A stretch of DNA of 64,000 nucleotides from Duganella rivi (GCF_009857435.1 NZ_WWCK01000003.1:558001-622000), one strand, 5' to 3'; shown: positions 37,781 through 48,281, counted from the first letter of the stretch. Numbers and translations: made by a program. The notes: generated by a model from the letters alone, not told the origin.

Positions 37781-38997
37781 CAGTACAGTAACTCGTTAAA
37801 CGGTATAAATCGAACCAGGTCGCCGACGGCGATGGTTTGGCCGGGCGGATTGTCAATCACGCCATCGCCCCACACAGTCGATGTCAACACGCCGGAACTT
37901 TGGTTGCGGAACAGCTCCACGCCGCCATTGTCGTTGACGCGCACGCGCAGGAACTCATTGCGCTTGTCCGCCTTGGGCCAAGCGAAATCGGCGCGCATGC
38001 TGTAGGCGCGCGGCACGATCGGGCCTTCCACGCCTTGCAGGCGCAAGATAAACGGTCGCACAAACAGCAGGAAGGTCACAAAGCTCGACACCGGATTGCC
38101 CGGCAGGCCGATAAAGAACGCTTGCTGTACCTCGCCAAACGCCAGCGGCTTGCCCGGCTTGACGGCGATCTGCCACATATTCAGCTTACCCTCGGCTTCG
38201 ACGGCTGGCTTGATATGATCTTCCTCGCCAACCGACACGCCGCCCGAGGTGATAATCAAATCGTGGCCCTGCGCCGATTCGCGCAGTACCGAGCGCGTGG
38301 CTTCCAGCGTATCCGGCACGATGCCGAAATCGCTGATCTCGCAGCCGAGATTTTCCAGCAGCGCGCGCAGCGTGAAGCGGTTGGAATTGTAGATGGCGCC
38401 CTGCGCCAAGGGCTCGCCCGGCATGGTCAACTCGTCGCCGGTGAAGAACACGGCCACGCGCAGCTTGCGCTTGACCGGCAGCTCGGCCAAGCCAACCGAT
38501 GCGGCCAAGCCCAATTCCTGACTACGCAAACGAACGCCTGCTGGCAGAATCACACTGCCATTGTTGATGTCTTCGCCGGCGCGGCGGATCCACTCGCCGG
38601 ATTTAGGAGCATGCTTGACGGTGACCACGTCGCCCGCCAATTCGCACTGCTCCTGCATGACGACAGCGTCCGCGCCTTGCGGGATCATGGCGCCGGTGAA
38701 AATGCGCGCCGCCGTCCCAGGCAGCAAGGGCTGGCCAACATGGCCGGCCGGGATGCGCTGCGATACGGTCAGCGAGGCATTCCCGCTAACGCAATCGGCA
38801 GCGCGCACCGCGTAGCCATCCATCTGCGTGTTATCTGCGCCCGGCACATTCATGCCCGACACCTGCGCCGTGGCCAGCACGCGGCCGTTGGCTTCCAGCG
38901 TCGGGATGGTTTCGGTATCTGCCACCGGACGCACGGCGTCCAGCATGAACGCCAGCGCTTCGCCGACCGACAGCATGGGCTTGCGCGGCGCGTCCAT
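37780..38997 (-). CDS. moeA: Molybdopterin molybdenumtransferase
   Basis: 405 residues. It inserts molybdate into adenylylated molybdopterin. Visible signatures are GADNTQMDGYAVRAAD, RIFTGAMIPQGADAVVMQE, the MoCF/MogA-like domain with IITSGGVSVGEEDHIKP, and KPGKPLAFG / FIGLPGNPVSSFVTF. The length is typical. Start and stop overlap neighbours by one base on each side, giving a coupled thrC-moeA-moaD operon, an order common in Burkholderiales. Confidence 0.95.
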   Translation of the reverse strand: MDAPRKPMLSVGEALAFMLDAVRPVADTETIPTLEANGRVLATAQVSGMNVPGADNTQMDGYAVRAADCVSGNASLTVSQRIPAGHVGQPLLPGTAARIFTGAMIPQGADAVVMQEQCELAGDVVTVKHAPKSGEWIRRAGEDINNGSVILPAGVRLRSQELGLAASVGLAELPVKRKLRVAVFFTGDELTMPGEPLAQGAIYNSNRFTLRALLENLGCEISDFGIVPDTLEATRSVLRESAQGHDLIITSGGVSVGEEDHIKPAVEAEGKLNMWQIAVKPGKPLAFGEVQQAFFIGLPGNPVSSFVTFLLFVRPFILRLQGVEGPIVPRAYSMRADFAWPKADKRNEFLRVRVNDNGGVELFRNQSSGVLTSTVWGDGVIDNPPGQTIAVGDLVRFIPFNELLY

Positions 38998-40475
38998 TAC
39001 AGGCCCGTATTCGAAGCGATGTATGCCTTCATGGCCGCCACATCCGGCTTCATGACGACAAACTTCTGCGGCAGGTCTTCGATGTTCTCGAAGCCTTCTG
39101 GACGCTCGGCGTCCTCGCCCAGCGCCTCCAGGATGGTTTCGTTGAACTTGGCCGCCAGCGCGGTTTCCAGCACGATCATGGTCACGCCAGGTTCCAGGTT
39201 CTCCTTGGCGACCTTGATGCCGTCGGCGGTGTGGGTGTCGATCACGATGCCGTAATCGTCGGCCACGTCGCGGATGGTGTTGACGCGGTCGTCGTGGGTC
39301 GACTTGCCCGACTTGAAGCCGTAGTTGGCCACCAGTTTGAACTCGTCGCCATCGCTGCCCGGCTTGCCCGACAGGTCAAAGCCGCCGTGGGTTTCCACTT
39401 TCTGGAACAGCGCGCGGGTACGGTCGCTGTCGCGGCCCACCAGGTCGTAGATAAAGCGCTCGAAGTTGGAGGCCTTGGAGATGTCCATCGACGGGCTGCT
39501 GGTGTGGTAGGTCTCGGCCGACTTGCGCACACGGTACACGCCGGTGCGGAAGAATTCATCCAGCACGTCGTTTTCGTTGGTGGCGGCTACCAGCTTGTCG
39601 ATCGGGAGGCCCATCATGCGGGCGATGTGGCCGGCGCAGATATTACCGAAGTTCCCCGATGGGACGGTGAACGACACCTTCTGGTCATTGGAGGTGGTCG
39701 CCGACAGGTAGCCACGGAAGTAGTACACCACCTGCGCCACGACGCGCGCCCAGTTGATCGAATTAACGGTGCCGATCTTGTGCTTGGCCTTGAATTCCAG
39801 GTCATTCGACACGGCTTTCACCATATCCTGCGCATCATCGAACACGCCTTCGATGGCGATGTTGAAAATGTTCGGATCCTGCAGCGAGAACATTTGCGCG
39901 GTCTGGAACGCGCTCATTTTTTTGTGCGGCGACAGCATGAAGACGCGGATGCCCTTCTTGCCGCGCATGGCGTATTCGGCGGCGCTGCCGGTATCGCCGG
40001 AAGTCGCGCCGAAGATGTTCAGTTCCGCGTTCTGCTTAGCCAGCGCGTATTCAAACAGATTACCCAGCAGCTGCATCGCCATGTCCTTGAAGGCCAAGGT
40101 GGGGCCGTTGGACAGCGCCTGCAGCACAAGTTTCGTGCCGTTCTCGCCTTCTTCCAGCACGCGCAGCGGCGTGATCTGGGTGGCTTTCTCGCCCTTGCGG
40201 ACGTTTTTGTACACTTCCTTGGTATAGGTCTTGGCGGTCAGCGCGCGCAGATCGGCTTCCTGGATATCGGTCGCAAACTTCTTCAAAATCTCGAACGCCA
40301 GGTCGGCGTACGACAGCTGGCGCCATGCGTCCAGCTCAGCGCCGGTCACCTGCGGGTAGGCGGTCGGCAGGAACAAGCCGCCATCAGCGGCCAGGCCGCC
40401 CAGCAGAATGTCGGAAAATTGTTGGGAAGACGAAGCGGCGGCCGGCGACGCGGCGCGGGTAGACACGTATTGCAT
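38997..40475 (-). CDS. thrC: Threonine synthase
   Basis: 492 residues. A PLP enzyme converting O-phosphohomoserine to threonine. It starts MQYVSTRAASPAAASSSQQFSDILLGGLAADGGLFLP, and the PLP lysine is Lys130 in GPTLAFKDMAMQ. The phosphate-binding and core motifs SGDTGSAAEYAMRGKKG and VPSGNFGNICAGH are present. It is the long (type 2) form. It is first in the operon with moeA and moaD. A perfect TATAAT lies about 55 bases upstream. The homoserine dehydrogenase gene that often precedes it is absent, replaced by a divergent GGDEF-EAL gene. Confidence 0.97.
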   Translation of the reverse strand: MQYVSTRAASPAAASSSQQFSDILLGGLAADGGLFLPTAYPQVTGAELDAWRQLSYADLAFEILKKFATDIQEADLRALTAKTYTKEVYKNVRKGEKATQITPLRVLEEGENGTKLVLQALSNGPTLAFKDMAMQLLGNLFEYALAKQNAELNIFGATSGDTGSAAEYAMRGKKGIRVFMLSPHKKMSAFQTAQMFSLQDPNIFNIAIEGVFDDAQDMVKAVSNDLEFKAKHKIGTVNSINWARVVAQVVYYFRGYLSATTSNDQKVSFTVPSGNFGNICAGHIARMMGLPIDKLVAATNENDVLDEFFRTGVYRVRKSAETYHTSSPSMDISKASNFERFIYDLVGRDSDRTRALFQKVETHGGFDLSGKPGSDGDEFKLVANYGFKSGKSTHDDRVNTIRDVADDYGIVIDTHTADGIKVAKENLEPGVTMIVLETALAAKFNETILEALGEDAERPEGFENIEDLPQKFVVMKPDVAAMKAYIASNTGL

Positions 40476-40527
40476 AAATGAGAAAAAATTCCAGTTGAGC
40501 TGCAGAACGGTACAAAGGCGAGCGGCT

Positions 40528-40533
40528 ATTATA
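40528..40533 (-). promoter_or_regulatory. -10 box of the thrC-moeA-moaD operon
   Basis: A perfect TATAAT on the minus strand about 53 bases before the thrC ATG. A weak TTTCAC lies 19 bases upstream as a possible -35. Confidence 0.45.
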
Positions 40534-40656
40534 GTGCGCCTCGCGGATTCCGGTGAAATTCACGTTGTTTTATGGTCATCGTCCGCCCCAGCGCGGTTGG
40601 CTGGCGGCAGCCGCAAGTCCTATACTGTCGGACTCTGCCTCTCGTCGTACAACATC

Positions 40657-43239
40657 ATGAAGTCGCCCGTCCGCCCTCCTCAACCGCAATTTTTCAGCTA
40701 CCTGTGGGCCAGCACCGGCGCGCTGCTGCTGGTGACGGTGGCTTTCCTGTTCTATGTGTGGACCGAGAAGCGCATCGACCAGGCCAATGAACTGCGCTAC
40801 GCTTCGCACAATCTGGTTGAAGAATTACGCCAGTCCTCCGATGACCTTAGCCGCATGGCGCGCACTTATGTCGCCACCGGCGACATCCAATACCGCAAGC
40901 ACCACCAGGAAATCGTCGCCATCCGCGAAGGCCGCATGCCGCGCCCGCGCAATTACGAGAACGTCTACTGGGACCTGGTGCTGGCCGACGACCGGCGCCC
41001 GCGCGCCAGCGCAGCAGCAGTGCCGCTGATGCAGCTGATGCGCGAGGCTAAACTGGCGCCGGAAGAATTGGCGCTACTGGCCGCCGCCAAGAACGAATCG
41101 GACAAGCTGGTATTGGTCGATATCGCCGCCATGGATGTACGCGATGCCCATGACGCCATGCGCGCCACCACCATGCTGCACGACGCGGCCTACCACCGCG
41201 CCAAGGCCGCCATCATGCGTCCGATCGGGGAAGTCAACGACAGCGTTGAACGCCGCACGCGTTTATTGGTCGAGGCAACCTCGCTTGACGCCAACCTCGC
41301 CCGCGTGGCCTTCATGTGCAGCGCCTTGCTGCTGGTGGTGCTGGTATGGCGCGGCAAGCGCAAGCTGGATGCGGAACGCATCGCGGCGATGAACCGCACG
41401 CAGCGCGTCAGCCGCTTGTATTCGGCGCTAAGCCAATGCAACCAGGCGATTGTTCGCAGCCATAATGAAGCCGAGCTGTTTGAACGCATCTGCCGCGACG
41501 TCGTGAGCTACGGCGGCATGCAGATGGCCTGGATAGGCCTGATCGACCGCGAACTGGATCGGATCACGGTGGCCGCTTCGTACGGCGGCGGCGTTGAATA
41601 TCTCGATGAACTGGAAGTCTCGCTGGACGCCGGCGCGCCGGAGGGCCGCGGCCCTATCGGCCTGTCCTACCGCACCGGACAGCCTTACTGGTGCCAGGAC
41701 TACCAGCACGCGCCGGAGACGGCCTACTGGCACGCCCGCGGCGCGCGCTATGGCTGGGCATCGTCGGCGGCGATTCCACTGCGGCGCAACGGCGACATCA
41801 TCGGCTTCTTCGCCCCCTACGCCAACGCCGTCAACGCCTTCGACCAGGAGGTGCAAAATCTGCTGCTCGAGATGACGCTCGATATCGAATTCGCACTCAA
41901 GAACTTCGACCGCGAAAAAGTGCGCCAGCAGGCCGACCAGCGCGTGCACTACCTCGCGCACTACGACGTGCTAACGGGTTTGCCAAACCGCTCGCAATTG
42001 CACGAGCGTGCGCGCCAGTTGCTGGAGCAAGCCCGCGTCAATCGCACGCCGGCTGCGCTGCTGATGCTGGATCTTGACCACTTCAAGGACATCAACGATA
42101 CGCTCGGCCACACGGTCGGCGACGCCCTGCTATCCGAACTGGCGCTGCGCCTGACCAGCTGCCTGCGCGACGGCGACATGGTGGCGCGCCTCGGCGGCGA
42201 TGAATTCATCTTCGTCATGCCCAATATGAACAGCGGCGAAGCAAGTGACGTCGCGCGCAAGCTGCTGGATTTAATCGGCCAATCGCACACCGTCGGCGTG
42301 CACGATCTGCGGGTATCGGCCTCCATCGGCATCGCCATGTACCCGGACGATGGCCACGACGTGGAAACGCTGCTGCAACGCGCGGACGCCGCCATGTTCC
42401 AGGTCAAGCGCGCCGGCCGCCAGGACTTCCGCTTCTTCACTGCGGCCATGCAGCAGCGCGCGGCGCGCCACCTGCAATTGGTGAACGCCTTGCGCTACGC
42501 GCTGGAACGCGAGCAAATGCACGTGGTGTATCAGCCGCAGGTATCGCTGAAGACCGGCCGCATCATCGGCGCTGAGGCGCTGCTGCGTTGGAGTACGCCG
42601 GAATTGGGCGTGGTGTCGCCGGGAGAATTCATTCCGGCCGCAGAGGAAAGCGGCTTAATCATCTCCATCGGCGACTGGGTGCTGCGTCAAGCTGTGCGTC
42701 AGGCGCGGGCTTGGCTTGACGCCGGATTGCCTTCGCTGGTGATGGCGGTAAATTTGTCGGCAGTGCAGTTCCGCGCCGCAGACTTGCCTGCGCATGTGGC
42801 GCAAGTGCTGTATGAAGAAGGCCTGCCGCCCGAATACCTGGAACTGGAATTGACCGAAGGCGTGGCAGTGCAAGACCCACAAGGCGCTATCGCCACCATG
42901 AATGCGCTGCACGACCGCGGCATCCGCATGTCGATCGACGATTTCGGTACCGGCTTCTCGTCCCTGAGCCACCTGAAGAAGTTCAAGGTCTACAAGCTGA
43001 AAATCGACCAGTCATTCGTGCGCGATATCAGCACCGATGCCGAGGACAAGGCGATCGTTGCCGCCATCATCAACATGGCGCGCAGCCTGGGGCTGACCAC
43101 CATTGCGGAAGGCGTGGAAACCGTAGAGCAGCTGGAGTTCCTGCGCGAGCAGCATTGCGATGAGATGCAGGGCTACCACATCAGCAAGCCGCTGCCGCCG
43201 CAGGAGTTTGAAGCGCTGCTTAGCAAGCAGCGTGATTGA
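40657..43239 (+). CDS. Membrane GAF-GGDEF-EAL cyclic-di-GMP enzyme
   Basis: 860 residues. TM1 at about 18-35, a periplasmic helical region to about 225, TM2 at about 226-243 ([15 protein letters not shown]), a GAF-like domain at about 265-420, GGDEF at about 440-600 and EAL at about 610-855. The cyclase motif ARLGGDEF is intact and is preceded five residues upstream by an RxxD inhibitory site (RDGD). The EAL part keeps AEALLRW, NLSAVQF, ELTEG, DDFGTG, KIDQSF and AEGVET, so both activities look possible. The start is chosen at the ATG before [11 protein letters not shown]; the longer frame overlaps thrC. The 3' end overlaps sdaA by 20 bases. Confidence 0.9.
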   Translation: MKSPVRPPQPQFFSYLWASTGALLLVTVAFLFYVWTEKRIDQANELRYASHNLVEELRQSSDDLSRMARTYVATGDIQYRKHHQEIVAIREGRMPRPRNYENVYWDLVLADDRRPRASAAAVPLMQLMREAKLAPEELALLAAAKNESDKLVLVDIAAMDVRDAHDAMRATTMLHDAAYHRAKAAIMRPIGEVNDSVERRTRLLVEATSLDANLARVAFMCSALLLVVLVWRGKRKLDAERIAAMNRTQRVSRLYSALSQCNQAIVRSHNEAELFERICRDVVSYGGMQMAWIGLIDRELDRITVAASYGGGVEYLDELEVSLDAGAPEGRGPIGLSYRTGQPYWCQDYQHAPETAYWHARGARYGWASSAAIPLRRNGDIIGFFAPYANAVNAFDQEVQNLLLEMTLDIEFALKNFDREKVRQQADQRVHYLAHYDVLTGLPNRSQLHERARQLLEQARVNRTPAALLMLDLDHFKDINDTLGHTVGDALLSELALRLTSCLRDGDMVARLGGDEFIFVMPNMNSGEASDVARKLLDLIGQSHTVGVHDLRVSASIGIAMYPDDGHDVETLLQRADAAMFQVKRAGRQDFRFFTAAMQQRAARHLQLVNALRYALEREQMHVVYQPQVSLKTGRIIGAEALLRWSTPELGVVSPGEFIPAAEESGLIISIGDWVLRQAVRQARAWLDAGLPSLVMAVNLSAVQFRAADLPAHVAQVLYEEGLPPEYLELELTEGVAVQDPQGAIATMNALHDRGIRMSIDDFGTGFSSLSHLKKFKVYKLKIDQSFVRDISTDAEDKAIVAAIINMARSLGLTTIAEGVETVEQLEFLREQHCDEMQGYHISKPLPPQEFEALLSKQRD

Positions 43240-44596
43240 CGGTGATGACGTGAATGGCGAGACCGCCCAAGGAAGTCTCCTTGTACTTGGCCTGCATATC
43301 GGCGCCGGTTTGGCGCATGGTCTCGATCACTTCATCGAGGCTGACGAAGTGCGTGCCGTCGCCTTTTAAGGCCAGCGATGCGGCGGTAATCGCCTTCACC
43401 GCGCCCATGCCGTTACGCTCGATGCACGGAATCTGCACCAAGCCGCCGATAGGATCGCAAGTCATGCCAAGGTGATGCTCGATGCCGATTTCGGCCGCGT
43501 TCTCGATCTGGCCATTGCTGCCGCCCAGCGCCGCCACCAAGCCCGCTGCGGCCATGGCGCACGCCACACCCACCTCGCCTTGACAGCCGATTTCCGCGCC
43601 GGAGATCGACGCGTTACGCTTGCACAGCATGCCGATGGCCGCTGCGGTCAGCATGAAGTTGCGCACGCCGGTGACAGGATCGCTCGGCTTGCAGTCTTCC
43701 GCGTAGTAGCGCAGCACCGCCGGGATGATGCCGGCCGCGCCATTGGTCGGCGCAGTCACCACACGGCCACCAGCGGCGTTTTCTTCGTTGACCGCCATCG
43801 CATACAGGCTGACTTGGTGCATCGCGTCGTGCGGCAGGCTGTTTGCCGGCGTGCCTTTGCTGGCCTGCGCCCACAGTCCGGCGGCGCGGCGCTTGACGTT
43901 CAAGCCGCCCGGCAGCTGGCCCGGCGTGTCCAGGCCATGCGCGATACAGTCCCGCATGACGTGCCAGATTTTATCCAGGCCCGCATTCAAGGCATCATCG
44001 CTGATGCGGGCGCACTCGTTCGCGCGCAGCATTTGCGGGATGGTCAAGCCGCTGCGCACGCCGTGCGCCAGCAGTTCGTCCATGGTGCCGAACGGGTAAG
44101 GCACGGCGACGCCGGCCACCGCTGCTGCGGCTTCCTCGCCCTCTTCGCGAATAAAGCCACCACCTACCGAGTAGTAGACTTTGGAGATGCTGCTGCCATC
44201 CTTGCGGGTCAGCGTAAAGCGCATGCCATTCGGGTGCTCAGGCAGCGACTCGGCCATGTGAAAAACCAGATGCGTGCCGCGCTTGAACGGCACGGCGTGC
44301 GCGCCGAGCAGCTTCAGTTGGCCCGCCGCTTCGGCGTCGGCCAGTTGCTGATCGACGCTGGTTGGCGCCACATCCTGCGGCGTTTCGCCCATCAGGCCAA
44401 GCAGCACGGCTTTATCGGTGGCGTGACCGATGCCGGTCAAGGCCAGCGAGCCATACAGCTCAGCCTTGACTTCGGCCACATCGTCCAAGGGAGCGTTATC
44501 CAGCAAGAAGCGGCGCGCAGCGACCATCGGGCCCACGGTATGCGAGCTCGAAGGGCCAATGCCGATCTTGAACAGATCGAATACGCTCATGTCCAT
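43220..44596 (-). CDS. sdaA: L-serine ammonia-lyase (iron-sulfur type)
   Basis: 458 residues, single-chain SdaA form: an N-terminal beta domain ([22 protein letters not shown], substrate-binding GPSSSHT) and a C-terminal alpha domain with conserved Cys for the 4Fe-4S cluster ([34 protein letters not shown]). It deaminates serine to pyruvate. It starts in a TGATG overlap with the tdh stop, or at the next Met two codons later. It is last in the kbl-tdh-sdaA operon, linking threonine-derived serine/glycine flow to pyruvate. Confidence 0.95.
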   Translation of the reverse strand: MDMSVFDLFKIGIGPSSSHTVGPMVAARRFLLDNAPLDDVAEVKAELYGSLALTGIGHATDKAVLLGLMGETPQDVAPTSVDQQLADAEAAGQLKLLGAHAVPFKRGTHLVFHMAESLPEHPNGMRFTLTRKDGSSISKVYYSVGGGFIREEGEEAAAAVAGVAVPYPFGTMDELLAHGVRSGLTIPQMLRANECARISDDALNAGLDKIWHVMRDCIAHGLDTPGQLPGGLNVKRRAAGLWAQASKGTPANSLPHDAMHQVSLYAMAVNEENAAGGRVVTAPTNGAAGIIPAVLRYYAEDCKPSDPVTGVRNFMLTAAAIGMLCKRNASISGAEIGCQGEVGVACAMAAAGLVAALGGSNGQIENAAEIGIEHHLGMTCDPIGGLVQIPCIERNGMGAVKAITAASLALKGDGTHFVSLDEVIETMRQTGADMQAKYKETSLGGLAIHVITVNHAAC

Positions 44597-45564
44597 CAGG
44601 CGGCCTTCCCGAGGTTCACATCGATATTGGCCAGCATGTCGGCGACCATTTCTTCCACGCCGATGCGCGCTTTCCAGCCCCAGTCGGCGGTAGCGGCAGC
44701 ATCGTCCAGGCTTTGCGGCCAGGTGTCGGCGATGGCTTGGCGGCTATCGGGCTTGTAGGCGATCTTAAAGTCAGGCACCTTGCGGGTGATGGCTTCTGCC
44801 AGCTGCTCCGGGTTGAACGACACGCCCGCCACGTTGTACGAAGAACGAATCTTCACCAGCTCCGCCGGTGCATCCATCAACTCGATGGTGGCGCGGATGG
44901 CGTCCGGCATGTAGATCATCGGCAGCGTGGTTTGCGGGCCGAGGAAGCATTCATAACGCTCGCCGCGCAGCGCCGAGTGGAAGATCGCAATCGCGTAATC
45001 GGTAGTGCCGCCGCCCGGTGGCGACTTGAAGCTGATGATGCCAGGGTAGCGGATCGAACGCACATCCACGCCGTACTTCAGGAAGTAGTATTCGCACAGG
45101 CGCTCGCCGGCCAGCTTGCTGATGCCGTAGATGGTGGTTGGGTCCATCACGGTCAGCTGCGGCGTGTCGACGGCAGGGGTGTTGGGGCCGAACGCCGCGA
45201 TCGACGACGGCCAGAACACCTTCAACGGCTTGCCGATGGCGCCGCGTTCGCGCGCCACTTCCAGGATATTCAGCAGGCCGTCCATGTTCAGCGTCCATGC
45301 CTTCAGCGGCGCAGCTTCGCCGGTGGCCGACAGCATCGCCGCCAGCTGGTACACCTGCGTGATGCCTTCTTCAGTCACCAGCGCGGACAAGGCTTGCTTA
45401 TCCAGCACGTTGAGCGTGGTGTAGCGCGCGGCGCCGTACAGGTTAGTCGGGCTGACATCGCTGGCGATGACGTTTTGCGCGCCGTGCTGCGCGGCCAGTG
45501 CTTCCACCAGTTCGCTGCCGATCTGGCCATTGGCGCCGATGACGAGGATTTTTTGCTGAGTCAT
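44596..45564 (-). CDS. L-threonine 3-dehydrogenase, short-chain (epimerase-like) type
   Basis: 322 residues of the extended SDR fold: NAD-binding GANGQIGSELVEAL and catalytic YGISK (Tyr-x3-Lys), with PSSIAAFGP before it. The segment FKSPPGGGTTDYAIAIFH is typical of SDR-type threonine dehydrogenases. It oxidises threonine to 2-amino-3-oxobutyrate, the substrate of the Kbl enzyme encoded 20 bases upstream. The context makes this assignment much more likely than a sugar epimerase. Confidence 0.9.
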   Translation of the reverse strand: MTQQKILVIGANGQIGSELVEALAAQHGAQNVIASDVSPTNLYGAARYTTLNVLDKQALSALVTEEGITQVYQLAAMLSATGEAAPLKAWTLNMDGLLNILEVARERGAIGKPLKVFWPSSIAAFGPNTPAVDTPQLTVMDPTTIYGISKLAGERLCEYYFLKYGVDVRSIRYPGIISFKSPPGGGTTDYAIAIFHSALRGERYECFLGPQTTLPMIYMPDAIRATIELMDAPAELVKIRSSYNVAGVSFNPEQLAEAITRKVPDFKIAYKPDSRQAIADTWPQSLDDAAATADWGWKARIGVEEMVADMLANIDVNLGKAA

Positions 45565-45584
45565 TTGTTATGTCCTGACGATGA

Positions 45585-46784
45585 TTACTTGAGCAGGCCC
45601 AGTTCGTGGCCGGCTTGCTCGAATGCTTTCAATACGGTATCCAGCTGCTCGCGGGTATGAGCGGCCGACAATTGAACGCGCACGCGGGCCTGGCCCATCG
45701 GCACCACCGGGTAGAAGAAGCCGCTGAGCAGCACGCCCAGTTCATACATGCGCGCGGCGAATTTCTGCGCCACTGGCGCGTCGAACAGCATGACAGGAAC
45801 AACAGGGTGCGTGCCCGGCTTGATGGTAAAGCCGATACGCTCGATCTCTTTGCGGAAGTAGGCGGTGTTTTCGTGCAGGCGGTCGCGCAACTCGGTCGAC
45901 GACGACAAGCGCTCCAGCACTGCCAGCGAAGCGCCGGCAATCGACGGCGCCAAGGTGTTCGAGAACAGGTAAGGACGCGATTTCTGGCGCAGCATCTCGA
46001 TCACCTCTTTGCGGCCGGAGGTGAAGCCGCCCATGGCGCCGCCCAGCGCCTTGCCCAAGGTGCCGGTGATGATGTCGATCTTGCCGACCACGTTGTGGTG
46101 TTCGTGCGTGCCGCGGCCGGTCTTGCCCATGAAGCCGGAGGCGTGGCATTCGTCGATCATGATCAGCGCGCCGTACTTGTCGGCCAGTTCAACGATCTTG
46201 TCCAACTGGGCGATGGTGCCGTCCATCGAGAACACGCCATCGGTGACGACGATCTTGTGGCGCTTGTCCGCCGCTGCTTGCAGCTGCTTCTCCAGGTCGG
46301 CCATGTCGTTGTGGGCGTAGCGGAAGCGCGCGGCCTTGCAAAGGCGGATGCCGTCGATGATGGAGGCGTGGTTCAGCGCATCGGAGATGATGGCATCGTT
46401 CTCGTCGAACAGCGGCTCGAACACGCCGCCGTTGGCGTCGAAAGCGGCCGCGTACAGAATCGTGTCCTCGGTGCCGAGGAACTTGGAGATCGCCTGCTCC
46501 AGCTGCTTGTGCACGGTTTGGGTGCCGCAGATGAAGCGCACCGACGACAGGCCGTAGCCGAATTTTTCAGTGGCGTCGATCGACGCTTGCGCCACCCATT
46601 CCTGGCCAGACAGGCCGAGATAGTTGTTGGCGCACATATTGATCAAGGTGCGACCATCATCGCTCGTCACTTCCGAACCTTGGCGCGAAGCCAGCACGCG
46701 CTCCGGCTTGTACAGCCCTTGCTCGCGCAGTTGATCCAGATTTTGCTGGAGGCCGCTGTAGAAGCTGTCTTTTTGATTGCTCAT
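45585..46784 (-). CDS. kbl: Glycine C-acetyltransferase (2-amino-3-ketobutyrate CoA ligase)
   Basis: 399 residues, PLP-dependent alpha-oxoamine synthase. The PLP lysine is Lys245 in ITGTLGKALGGAMGG, with DECHASGFMGKTGRGTHEH before it and GYGLSSVRFICGTQ in the substrate region. It cleaves 2-amino-3-oxobutyrate with CoA to glycine and acetyl-CoA. It is first gene of kbl-tdh-sdaA. The ribosome-binding site AAGGATC precedes the ATG. The upstream region holds two 18-bp palindromes shared with the divergent XRE-cupin regulator. Confidence 0.95.
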   Translation of the reverse strand: MSNQKDSFYSGLQQNLDQLREQGLYKPERVLASRQGSEVTSDDGRTLINMCANNYLGLSGQEWVAQASIDATEKFGYGLSSVRFICGTQTVHKQLEQAISKFLGTEDTILYAAAFDANGGVFEPLFDENDAIISDALNHASIIDGIRLCKAARFRYAHNDMADLEKQLQAAADKRHKIVVTDGVFSMDGTIAQLDKIVELADKYGALIMIDECHASGFMGKTGRGTHEHHNVVGKIDIITGTLGKALGGAMGGFTSGRKEVIEMLRQKSRPYLFSNTLAPSIAGASLAVLERLSSSTELRDRLHENTAYFRKEIERIGFTIKPGTHPVVPVMLFDAPVAQKFAARMYELGVLLSGFFYPVVPMGQARVRVQLSAAHTREQLDTVLKAFEQAGHELGLLK

Positions 46785-46814
46785 GATGATCCTTGTATGT
46801 GTTACGATTTCACT

Positions 46815-46863
46815 ATCTTATGCGAAATTCGTTATCCCGAATTCAAATTCGATATATTGAATT
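46815..46863. promoter_or_regulatory. Twin 18-bp palindromic operators between kbl and the XRE-cupin gene
   Basis: AATTCG-N6-CGAATT (46826-46843) and AATTCG-N6-TGAATT (46846-46863) have centres 20 bp apart, two helical turns. A minus-strand TAAGAT (46815-46820) is a likely kbl -10, placing the first palindrome at the -35 region. A plus-strand TATATT (46853-46858) inside the second could be the -10 of the regulator gene. Confidence 0.62.
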
Positions 46864-46898
46864 TTAAAGCGATCCAGTGAACTCCGCAACCAAAACGA

Positions 46899-47474
46899 AT
46901 GAAAACACCTGCACCAAATAACGCGCCGCCGGAAGTGGGCGCGGCCTTGCAGCGCTTGCGCCTCGCTCGGGGCCTGACCCTGGAAGATTTGTCGCGCATT
47001 GCCGGCGTCTCCAAATCCATGTTATCCCAAATCGAAAGAGAGAAAGCCAATCCGACGATTGCCATTACCTGGCGTCTTGCCAACGCGCTGGGTGTGCAGA
47101 TTGGCGAGTTGCTGGCGACGGCCGAACGGGCAACGGAGACCATCCGCGTGGTGGATGCGCACGAAACGCCTACCCTGCCCGGCCTGCACGCGGGCTACGT
47201 GCTGCGGATTCTGGGGCCGCTGGAACTGGCCAGCCGCTACGAGTGGTATGAATTAACGCTGTCGCCGGGCGGCGAACTGGCCTCGCAAGGCCACGATCCC
47301 GGCGCGCAGGAGCACCTGACCTTGTTGCACGGCTCAGTGGAAGTGGAAGTCGGGGAAGACAAGAAGAAGGTCAAACTGGGCAGCACCGCGCGCTACCCTG
47401 GCGACCAGCAGCACATCATCCGCAACGTAGGTAAAACGGAAGCGAAAGCGCTGCTGGTGGTGATACACCGCTAG
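46899..47474 (+). CDS. XRE-family regulator with cupin sensor domain
   Basis: 191 residues. The N-terminal helix-turn-helix (about 12-66) has GAALQRLRLARGLTLEDLSRIAGVSKSMLSQIEREKANPT (two blocks: LARGLTLEDLSRIAGVSKSM and LSQIEREKANPT). The C-terminal cupin (about 110-190) includes HDPGAQEHLTLLHGSVEVEVGE and RYPGDQQHIIRN. This architecture usually serves small-molecule-responsive control of nearby catabolic genes. It is divergent from kbl-tdh-sdaA, so threonine, serine, glycine or a derivative is the natural ligand guess. There is no clear Shine-Dalgarno before the ATG. Confidence 0.88.
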   Translation: MKTPAPNNAPPEVGAALQRLRLARGLTLEDLSRIAGVSKSMLSQIEREKANPTIAITWRLANALGVQIGELLATAERATETIRVVDAHETPTLPGLHAGYVLRILGPLELASRYEWYELTLSPGGELASQGHDPGAQEHLTLLHGSVEVEVGEDKKKVKLGSTARYPGDQQHIIRNVGKTEAKALLVVIHR

Positions 47475-47477
47475 TAA

Positions 47478-48209
47478 TTAAGCGGCGTGCTTGCGGCGCC
47501 GCGCCGCGAAGCCGACCAGGCCAAGGCCGGCGATCATCATGGCATAGGTTTCCGGCTCAGGCACGGCCGTCACCGTGAAGCCGTAGGTGACGTCGGTCAG
47601 GGTGGTCTCCGCATGTCCCTTGCCGAACTGGGAAGCACCGATGTTCATTCCCGTATCCAGCGCCACCGCCGTGAAATAGCTGGCAGGGTTACCAACCGTC
47701 GTGCTGATCACCTTGGTCCCGGAGCCCGGCGTTAGGTCTGAATTAACAAGGCCTTCCTGGTAGAACACGGCGTTAAAACCCGGCGAGGTAAATCCGCCCC
47801 CGGCGTACACGCCGCTGGAGATTGAGCCAATGATCGAGCTGGAGCTAGTACCGGTGCCAGTACCGGTGAAGGCATACGACGAGGTGGCGCTGGCGCTCAA
47901 CTGCAGGGCCACCGAATAGCCGCTTTTCGGAACCGCAATCACGCTCCAGTAGCCGTAATCGAAGCGGGTGTTGGTGGCGCCGCCGAAAATGGCGTCGTTC
48001 TCGGCGGACACGTGGAAGCGCTCCGACGTATCGAACGAAATCGAATTTCCCGCCACCGAGGCCGAATTGAGGCCCCAGAAATCGGCGTCGTAGTAGAACT
48101 TCAGGTTGGCGCCCTCGATTTCAACGTAGTTCACAGCTTGAGCGGAGGACATCGCTCCAGCGGCAAACAGTGCGGCAACCAACAGGCGGCGTGGCAATTG
48201 CAGATTCAT
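47478..48209 (-). CDS. PEP-CTERM sorting-signal protein
   Basis: 243 residues. Signal peptide MNLQLPRRLLVAALFAAGAMSSAQA, then a Ser/Gly/Thr-rich beta body. The tail is VPEPETY, hydrophobic AMMIAGLGLVGFAA, basic RRRKHAA, a complete PEP-CTERM signal for exosortase processing. A strong ribosome-binding site (GAGGGGG) precedes the ATG. The body has few recognisable motifs and is not similar to the other PEP-CTERM protein at 18231-18818. Convergent with the XRE-cupin gene with three bases between stops. Confidence 0.9.
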   Translation of the reverse strand: MNLQLPRRLLVAALFAAGAMSSAQAVNYVEIEGANLKFYYDADFWGLNSASVAGNSISFDTSERFHVSAENDAIFGGATNTRFDYGYWSVIAVPKSGYSVALQLSASATSSYAFTGTGTGTSSSSIIGSISSGVYAGGGFTSPGFNAVFYQEGLVNSDLTPGSGTKVISTTVGNPASYFTAVALDTGMNIGASQFGKGHAETTLTDVTYGFTVTAVPEPETYAMMIAGLGLVGFAARRRKHAA

Positions 48210-48224
48210 GTTACCCCCTCGGAA

Positions 48225-48251
48225 AATTGCATTTAAGATATCGATGCAATT
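48225..48251. terminator. Hairpin between amtB and the PEP-CTERM gene
   Basis: A perfect 8-bp stem AATTGCAT/ATGCAATT with an 11-base loop, 31-57 bases past the amtB stop and just upstream of the PEP-CTERM gene. It is AT-rich and could be a weak terminator or an operator-like palindrome. Confidence 0.35.
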
Positions 48252-48281
48252 ATGCCATCTATTTTTTGCAATTGAAAGCGT

